From an uncultured Oscillibacter sp. (GTDB lineage Bacteria > Bacillota > Clostridia > Oscillospirales > Oscillospiraceae), in contig CAMHBH010000109.1 of assembly GCA_946183175.1 (NCBI GenBank), forward strand, positions 1-7,346: a stretch of DNA of 7,346 nt. Direction: 5' to 3'. Below are positions 1-7,346 of this stretch, in pieces. Under the pieces are notes generated by a model. The model did no database searches. It was not told the origin of the DNA and saw only the letters and a list, made by a program, of their open reading frames with translations. The position numbers and the translations under genes were made by a program. Numbering within the stretch: position 1 is the first letter of the stretch; each line of letters starts with the position of its first letter.

Positions 1-1034
1 TCCTGTAACATGCGCTTCTCGTTGCGGACGATGATGTCCGGGGCGTTGAGCTGGATTAGACGGTGCAGGCGGTTGTTGCGGTTGATGACGCGCCTGTACA
101 GGTCGTTCAGGTCGGACGTGGCGAAGCGTCCGCCGTCGAGCTGTACCATGGGGCGGAGTTCCGGCGGGATTACCGGAAGCGCGTCGAGTACCATCCACTC
201 CGGTTTGTTGCCCGACAGCCGGAACGCGTCCACGACTTCCAGCCGCTTCACGATACGCGCCTTTTTCTGTCCGGTGGCGCTCTTCAACTCGGCGTGGAGC
301 TGTGCGGAGAGGTTGTCGAGGCCGTGGAAAGTCTCCAATTCCGCCGTGGCGGCGTCGAGTTCCTGCTGTTCCTCTTCCGTGAGGCCGTCGGGGTCGTTGC
401 GGAGGCGTTCCCGCAGGCGCGCGCAGGTCTCCATAAGCGCGATTTTGCGCGAGCTGTCCTCGGGGCTCAGGCCCACGACCGCGAGGAGTTTCTGTACGGC
501 CTCCGCGCCCATGCCCGCCTTGAAGTCGTTCTCGTACTTCTCCCGGTAGTCCCGGTACTCCTTCTCGGACAGAATCTGGTTCCGGCTCAACGGCGTTTCT
601 CCGGGGTCGGTTACAATATAGTCGGCGAAGTACAGGACTTTCTCGAGAATGCGCGGGCTGATTTCGAGCAAAAGCCCCATGCGCGACGGAATGCCCTTGA
701 AGTACCAGATATGCGAGACGGGCGTCGCGAGTTCGATGTGCCCCATACGCTCCCGGCGCACCTTGGCGCGCGTGACCTCCACGCCGCAACGGTCGCAGAT
801 TTTACCCTTGTAGCGGATTTTCTTGTACTTGCCGCAGTGGCACTCCCAGTCGCGGGTCGGCCCGAAGATGCGTTCGCAGAACAGGCCGTCGCGCTCGGGC
901 TTCAGCGTGCGGTAGTTGATGGTCTCCGGCTTCTTGACTTCTCCGTGAGACCATGCGCGAATCTGTTCCGGGGAGGCCATTCCGATTTTAATGGCGTCGA
1001 AAACAATGTTGTTGCCCTTGGTATTGTTCTCCAT
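1..1034 (-). CDS. rpoC: DNA-directed RNA polymerase subunit beta' (N-terminal part, cut by window edge)
   Basis: RpoC forms the active-centre half of core RNA polymerase with RpoB. The start ATG (1032-1034) gives MENNTKGNNIVFDAIKIGMA, and 344 complete codons are present before the window ends. Family landmarks in order: the zinc-binding site C65, C67, C80 and C83, set in a CHCGKYKK...KICDRCGVEVT context; the GEVKKPETINYRTLKPERDG stretch before it; and the lid/rudder region near residues 301-345 with GGRFATSDLNDLYRR and NAPDIIVRNEKRML. The catalytic NADFDGD motif lies beyond the edge. The gene follows rpoB by 12 bases and is almost certainly co-transcribed with it. The start is fixed by AGGAGG seven bases upstream. 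No frameshift or unusual substitution is visible in this part. Confidence 0.98.
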   Translation of the reverse strand, partial: MENNTKGNNIVFDAIKIGMASPEQIRAWSHGEVKKPETINYRTLKPERDGLFCERIFGPTRDWECHCGKYKKIRYKGKICDRCGVEVTRAKVRRERMGHIELATPVSHIWYFKGIPSRMGLLLEISPRILEKVLYFADYIVTDPGETPLSRNQILSEKEYRDYREKYENDFKAGMGAEAVQKLLAVVGLSPEDSSRKIALMETCARLRERLRNDPDGLTEEEQQELDAATAELETFHGLDNLSAQLHAELKSATGQKKARIVKRLEVVDAFRLSGNKPEWMVLDALPVIPPELRPMVQLDGGRFATSDLNDLYRRVINRNNRLHRLIQLNAPDIIVRNEKRMLQ

Positions 1035-1041
1035 GCTCTCT

Positions 1042-1046
1042 CCTCC

Positions 1047-1047
<1 letters not shown>
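1042..1047 (-). promoter_or_regulatory. rpoC ribosome binding site overlapping the rpoB stop codon
   Basis: On the minus strand the sequence reads TGAGGAGGAGAGAGCATG. The A of the rpoB TGA stop (1047) is also the first base of a perfect AGGAGG, and seven bases separate it from the rpoC ATG. Ribosomes ending rpoB therefore terminate on the rpoC Shine-Dalgarno. This fits translational coupling of the two large subunits; the coupling itself is inferred. Confidence 0.85.
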
Positions 1048-4952
<3,905 letters not shown>

Positions 4953-5031
4953 CTGCCCTCCACCTTTCCTAGCCTGACCGTCTGCCTGTCTGCTCTACGC
5001 GTCGCGCTCCGTCGCTCCGCGCCGCCCATGG

Positions 5032-5054
5032 AAAAAAGCCGCCTGTCCGGCGCG
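5032..5054 (-). terminator. Possible attenuator hairpin in the rpoB leader
   Basis: Read on the minus strand, a GC hairpin (CGCC, loop GGACA, GGCG, plus one more G-C pair across a one-base bulge) is followed within two bases by six T (5037-5032). This has the form of a short intrinsic terminator about 80 bases before the rpoB start. The stem is short, so partial termination is the most it is likely to give. Bases 5047-5051, in and beside its 5' arm, can instead pair with 5085-5089 upstream (GCCGG with CCGGC), a possible competing structure. Function is inferred. Confidence 0.35.
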
Positions 5055-5136
5055 GGGCCGAGTAGGGGCAGCGTGATTCCACGGGCCGGGTATGTGATAC
5101 GCTAGGGGGCGTTGTCGAAAAAATGTTGCAATCCCC

Positions 5137-5165
5137 TTGCGTTTTCCCCGGAAACGTGCTATACT
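5137..5165 (+). promoter_or_regulatory. Sigma-A-type promoter for the diguanylate cyclase gene
   Basis: TTGCGT (5137-5142) and TATACT (5160-5165) are separated by exactly 17 bases, and TGC directly precedes the -10 box, forming an extended -10 element. Transcription would start near 5172, leaving a leader of about 170 nt before the TTG start at 5342. The promoter lies inside the predicted rpoB leader on the other strand. I saw no better plus-strand match closer to the gene; GATAAT near 5259 lacks a matching -35. Confidence 0.68.
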
Positions 5166-5216
5166 GTGAAAAATTAGAGTGGGGTTTTAGACAAATCCGC
5201 AACTCAGAAGTGATTT

Positions 5217-5245
5217 ATTCTACCACAGCGAATCGCGTTTGTCAA
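5217..5245 (-). promoter_or_regulatory. Strong sigma-A promoter for rpoB-rpoC
   Basis: On the minus strand, a perfect TTGACA (5240-5245) is followed after exactly 17 bases by TAGAAT (5217-5222, five of six consensus bases), with TGG just before it as an extended -10. This is the best promoter match in the window and suits a highly expressed housekeeping operon. Transcription should begin near 5210. It points at the cyclase promoter 52 bases away on the other strand. Confidence 0.87.
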
Positions 5246-5267
5246 GCGCTTTTTCGTCGATAATTTC

Positions 5268-5305
5268 CGAAAACAACGCCGCCGCTTCCGGACGGGAGGC
5301 GGCGG
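5268..5305 (-). terminator. Strong hairpin; possible minus-strand terminator upstream of the rpoB promoter
   Basis: The arms 5279-5289 and 5295-5305 form an 11-bp stem (ten Watson-Crick pairs and one G-U on the plus strand) around a five-base loop. On the minus strand the stem is followed by CGTTGTTTTC, a moderately T-rich tract, so it could stop antisense RNA from the cyclase region before it reaches the rpoB promoter, 23 bases on. On the plus strand there is no T tract, and the hairpin would instead sit in the cyclase mRNA leader, ending 19 bases before its ribosome binding site. Which role applies cannot be decided from sequence. Confidence 0.45.
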
Positions 5306-5341
5306 ATATTATGCAACCGTACAGAAGGGAGTAAGCGAATC

Positions 5342-6271
5342 TTGCAACAGAAAGAACCCCGGTTCCCCGCCTCCTACTGGCGACACCTCGCGCTGTCGCT
5401 GGGCGTCATGCTGTCGCTGACCGCGGCGGTACGCGTATTCAACATCCCCAACCCTAACATAATCCTTATCACGGGCCTTGCGGTCTTTACGTCGCTGTAC
5501 GGCTACGGGGCCGGGATAGTCTGCGGCGCGGTGACGGTGCTCTACTCGATGTACTTTTTCTCGACGGGGCACAATTTCGTCACCTACGACGCGCTCAACC
5601 TCAAAAAAATGGCGACTATCCTTTTAGGCGTCGCGCTGAACGTGCTGTTCATCGGACGCCTGAAGAAAGTCCACACCGACGCCGAACGACAGCTTATCGA
5701 ACTCAACGCCGTGCTGAAAAGCGACAACGTCACATTAGAGCAGGCGTCCGCGCTGGACAGTCTCACGGGCACGCGCAACCGCTACGCCTTCCGCCGCGAC
5801 TACTTAAAATATGAAGGGCGTAACGTCCACGTCATGATGTTCGACCTCGACAACTTCAAGGGCACCAATGACACCTACGGCCACGCCGTCGGCGACTTCG
5901 TACTCAAAAGCACGGGGCGCTTTCTGCGGGAGGCGTTCGGGGACGAATGCTGTTACCGCTACGGCGGCGACGAATTTGTAGTGATTTGTCCGGACAGGCC
6001 GGAGGCGGAGTTCGTCGCGAGCCTGGAGCGTGTGCAACAGGGGATACGGGGGCTTGCGCTGGACGGGGAGCGGATTCCGGCGGGGTTCTCGGCGGGGTAC
6101 GTCTACGGACGCGCGGAGCAGTCCGCGGACTTGCGGCTGATGTTGCGCCACGCCGACCACAACCTGTACGAGGCGAAGGGGCGCGGCAAGGGCTGCTTTA
6201 CCGGTACGGCGTACTCGCGCGCGTTCGCGGAGGAACTCGAAGAAAAGAAGGGCTTTTCCGCCGAAGAGTGA
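5342..6271 (+). CDS. Membrane-bound GGDEF diguanylate cyclase with DUF4118-like sensor region
   Basis: Predicted to make cyclic di-GMP from two GTP. The 309-aa protein begins with about four membrane segments (roughly residues 16-34, 39-53, 56-74 and 90-106), resembling the DUF4118 (KdpD-type) membrane domain, then a helical linker (105-137) and a GGDEF domain (138 to ~296). Visible GGDEF motifs: LTGTRNR (141-147), FDLDNFKGTND with metal ligand D168 and guanine-contact N176, GHAVGD ending at D185, and an intact GGDEF at 208-212. The inhibitory RxxD site, expected at 199-202, reads FGDE and is missing. The start is TTG: no other start is in frame upstream, AAGGGAG (5325-5331) lies ten bases before it, and the next ATG (codon 23) would cut into the first membrane helix. 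The gene is transcribed divergently from rpoB and ended by a strong terminator. The signal it senses is unknown; activity is inferred from intact motifs. Confidence 0.9.
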   Translation: MQQKEPRFPASYWRHLALSLGVMLSLTAAVRVFNIPNPNIILITGLAVFTSLYGYGAGIVCGAVTVLYSMYFFSTGHNFVTYDALNLKKMATILLGVALNVLFIGRLKKVHTDAERQLIELNAVLKSDNVTLEQASALDSLTGTRNRYAFRRDYLKYEGRNVHVMMFDLDNFKGTNDTYGHAVGDFVLKSTGRFLREAFGDECCYRYGGDEFVVICPDRPEAEFVASLERVQQGIRGLALDGERIPAGFSAGYVYGRAEQSADLRLMLRHADHNLYEAKGRGKGCFTGTAYSRAFAEELEEKKGFSAEE

Positions 6272-6279
6272 CGGCGCGG

Positions 6280-6320
6280 AAACGTCTCCTCTGTGGGTAC
6301 AGGGGAGGCGTTTACTTTTT
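6280..6320 (+). terminator. Intrinsic terminator of the diguanylate cyclase gene
   Basis: Eight bases after the TGA stop, arms 6280-6293 (AAACGTCTCCTCTG) and 6300-6313 (CAGGGGAGGCGTTT) pair over 14 bp, two of them G-U, around a six-base loop. AC and five T (6316-6320) follow. This is a strong Rho-independent terminator, so the downstream gene is probably not co-transcribed with the cyclase. Confidence 0.9.
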
Positions 6321-6547
6321 CGGAAACTTTTTCAAAAATTTCGGCGGCGACCCCCAAAAATCGGCGGGCCGCCGCGAATACTATACCAGAACGCAAGAGC
6401 GGCAACCGCTCAGGCGGGAAACCCCGGCAGGGGAGAGTAAAAGTCGATACCGTCCGGAGCGGGAGTTCCGCAAGGGGCTGTCTGACGGTATCGAAAAATT
6501 GGCAAACAAAAACCCATAATATCATACACTGTTTCCTAGAGAAAATC
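6321..6547 (+). other. Non-coding stretch with clustered inverted repeats, possible structured RNA
   Basis: No credible gene lies here. Ordered features on the plus strand: an AT-rich near-palindrome at 6322-6342; a 7-bp stem 6342-6348/6368-6374; a hairpin GAGCGG-CAA-CCGCTC at 6397-6411; a hairpin CCCC-GGCA-GGGG at 6422-6433, whose CCCC could alternatively pair with GGG 6416-6418 or with GGGG 6474-6477; and a perfect 11-bp stem 6444-6454/6484-6494 (TCGATACCGTC with GACGGTATCGA) enclosing a small GCGG-GAGTT-CCGC hairpin at 6459-6471. This density of pairing suggests a structured leader, a small RNA or an intergenic repeat unit. I do not recognise a known family. If the promoter proposed at 6499-6525 is correct, the element is not part of the downstream mRNA. 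Confidence 0.5.
6499..6525 (+). promoter_or_regulatory. Weak candidate promoter for the carbohydrate-binding protein gene
   Basis: TTGGCA (6499-6504) and TATCAT (6520-6525) each match five of six consensus bases, but the spacer is only 15 bases, shorter than the usual 16-18. Start would be near 6532, giving a leader of about 30 nt. It begins right after the 11-bp stem at 6444-6494. A promoter upstream of that element cannot be excluded, although I saw no good match there. Confidence 0.3.
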
Positions 6548-6562
6548 AAGGAGGAATTTCCC

Positions 6563-7346
6563 ATGAAAAAGCTGACGTTCAAGCGGACGATGATTTCGGC
6601 TATCGCGCTGACGACCCTTCTGAACGCGGTACCGCTGGTGGCGAGCGCGTCGTATACGGGCGGCGTCACGCGGGCGGCGTACAGCAACAGCGCGGTGAGC
6701 ATTCCGTCGAGCAGTACGACGCTGACTTTCTCTGACAGCGGCGTGACGGCGTCGGGCAGTGAGAGCGGCTACAAAGTCGAGGGCACGGCGCTGACGATTC
6801 AGGAATCGGGCGTCTACACGATTACGGGCACCTGTACGGAAGGCAGTATCACGGTGAAGAAGGGCACGACGGGCGTCATGCTGATTCTGCAAGACCTGAC
6901 ACTCGCCAGCAGTACGACGGCCCCGCTTGCGTGCAACAAGGAAACGGGCGTGACGCTCTACGCCGTCGGCGCGGTGACGCTGACGGACAAAGAGAGCCTC
7001 GTCAATGAGGACAGCGACGAGTTCGAGGGCGCGGCGATTAAGGTGAAGTCGGGCGCGGCGCTGACGGTTACGGGTACGGGTACGCTGACCGCCGACGGTT
7101 CGGCCTGCAAGAACGGAATCAAGGGCGCGGCGGAATCCGTGATTACCATCGAGGGCGCGCTGACGCTGAACGTCAAGGCCGCCAACAACGGAATCGCCGC
7201 CGACGGCGAGGTGATTATCAACAGCGGTACAGTGAACGTCACGGCGGACGGCGACGGAATCAAGGCCGAGCCCGACACCGACGACACCGCCTCCAAGGGT
7301 ACGATTACCGTCAACGGCGGGAGCGTGACCATCGCGGCGCAGGGCG
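6563..7346 (+). CDS. Secreted Cthe_2159-type carbohydrate-binding protein (N-terminal part, runs off the window)
   Basis: 261 complete codons are present with no stop. The ATG at 6563 follows AAGGAGG (6548-6554) by eight bases. Residues 1-29 form a signal peptide: KK and KR near the start, a hydrophobic core around 10-26, and ASA with predicted cleavage after A29. After a Ser/Thr/Ala-rich linker, residues from about 55 resemble the Cthe_2159 family (Pfam carbohydrate-binding beta-helix; the founding Clostridium thermocellum protein binds acidic plant polysaccharides such as polygalacturonate). Support: the entry pattern ESGVYTITGT followed by VMLILQDLTL, and recurring helix turns with isoleucines at 159, 186, 211 and 233 in AAIKV, NGIKG, NGIAA and DGIKA, spaced 27, 25 and 22 residues apart. 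The protein is exported and probably acts at the cell surface; its anchor, if any, lies beyond the window. The exact ligand cannot be read from this fragment. Confidence 0.85.
   Translation, partial: MKKLTFKRTMISAIALTTLLNAVPLVASASYTGGVTRAAYSNSAVSIPSSSTTLTFSDSGVTASGSESGYKVEGTALTIQESGVYTITGTCTEGSITVKKGTTGVMLILQDLTLASSTTAPLACNKETGVTLYAVGAVTLTDKESLVNEDSDEFEGAAIKVKSGAALTVTGTGTLTADGSACKNGIKGAAESVITIEGALTLNVKAANNGIAADGEVIINSGTVNVTADGDGIKAEPDTDDTASKGTITVNGGSVTIAAQG

Larger units (their letters stand above)
4953..5210 (-). promoter_or_regulatory. Predicted long 5' leader of the rpoBC transcript
   Basis: If transcription starts about seven bases after the TAGAAT box, near 5210, the rpoB mRNA carries about 258 untranslated bases. 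Within it I see a hairpin with arms near 5067-5069/5085-5087 and 5072-5075/5080-5083 around a four-base loop, then a GC hairpin followed by six U (5032-5054), then the rpoB ribosome binding site. A TTG-initiated reading frame (5202 to 4969, 77 codons) crosses the leader but has no ribosome binding site and would begin only ~8 nt from the RNA end. I recognise no known riboswitch or ribosomal-protein leader here. Confidence 0.5.

Noticed and set aside
4969..5202. A 77-codon TTG frame in the rpoB leader
   Set aside because: It has no ribosome binding site and would start only about eight bases from the predicted RNA end. Its sequence shows no leader-peptide feature such as runs of a regulatory codon.
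5311..5334. Seven-codon ATG frame upstream of the cyclase gene
   Set aside because: Its only ribosome binding site candidate is 11 bases away and buried in a strong hairpin. A frame this short is expected by chance. I mention it only within the hairpin finding.
6322..6342. AT-rich near-palindrome after the cyclase terminator as a second terminator
   Set aside because: It has no GC stem, only A/T pairing with a one-base bulge. It could be a promoter-proximal AT tract, but there is no evidence for a function.
6376..6440. Possible c-di-GMP-I or SAM-I riboswitch (GAAACCCCGGCAGGG, ACGCAAG)
   Set aside because: The conserved joining segments of both families are missing: no GGGCAAACC or GACGCAAAGCC arrangement for c-di-GMP-I, and no AAGAGAGG with GCCC-GAUGAA for SAM-I.
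6451..6488. Resemblance to a cobalamin riboswitch core (TCCGGAGCGG ... CCGC ... CTGT)
   Set aside because: The obligatory GGTGAAAATCC-like segment and the CAGG/CCTG element are absent, and the downstream gene is not linked to cobalamin. The similarity is short and GC-driven.
6103..6702. A 199-codon minus-strand frame across the cyclase 3' end, its terminator and the next gene start
   Set aside because: It runs antisense through a clear intrinsic terminator, an inverted-repeat region and two better-supported genes, and it shows no family motif.

Overview
The window reads as chromosome of a GC-rich member of Clostridia, most likely an Oscillospiraceae/Ruminococcaceae-type gut anaerobe. This placement rests on the RpoB and RpoC sequences, the long acidic RpoB tail, a DUF4118-like diguanylate cyclase and a Cthe_2159-type secreted carbohydrate-binding protein. 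It is inference from protein flavour, not from a database search.

Layout. On the minus strand, rpoB (1047-4952) is followed after 12 bases by rpoC, whose first 344 codons are present before the window edge (1-1034). Both are intact core RNA polymerase genes. Upstream of rpoB there is no rplL. Instead there is a 389-bp intergenic region (4953-5341) and then a divergent gene (5342-6271, plus strand) for a membrane-bound GGDEF protein. A strong intrinsic terminator (6280-6320) ends that gene. A further ~240-bp non-coding stretch rich in inverted repeats leads to the start of a secreted beta-helix carbohydrate-binding protein (6563 to the window end, incomplete).

Regulation. Near-consensus sigma-A promoters lie on both strands of the divergent intergenic region: TTGACA-17-TAGAAT towards rpoBC and TTGCGT-17-TATACT towards the cyclase gene. 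They are arranged face to face, so the predicted transcripts overlap at their 5' ends and each leader contains the other promoter. The rpoB leader would be about 258 nt, structured, and ends in a hairpin plus six U, which suggests a possible attenuator. A long hairpin at 5279-5305 could act as a minus-strand terminator just upstream of the rpoB promoter.

How the parts may work together. rpoBC is housekeeping. The cyclase has an intact GGDEF site but no RxxD inhibitory site, and it sits beside a secreted polysaccharide-binding protein. A surface or attachment role under c-di-GMP control is plausible but unproven. The two genes are separated by a terminator, and I could not recognise a c-di-GMP riboswitch between them. 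I found no mobile element, CRISPR array, tRNA or rRNA. The parts most worth a second look are the overlapping divergent promoters with their leaders and the unassigned inverted-repeat element at 6342-6494.
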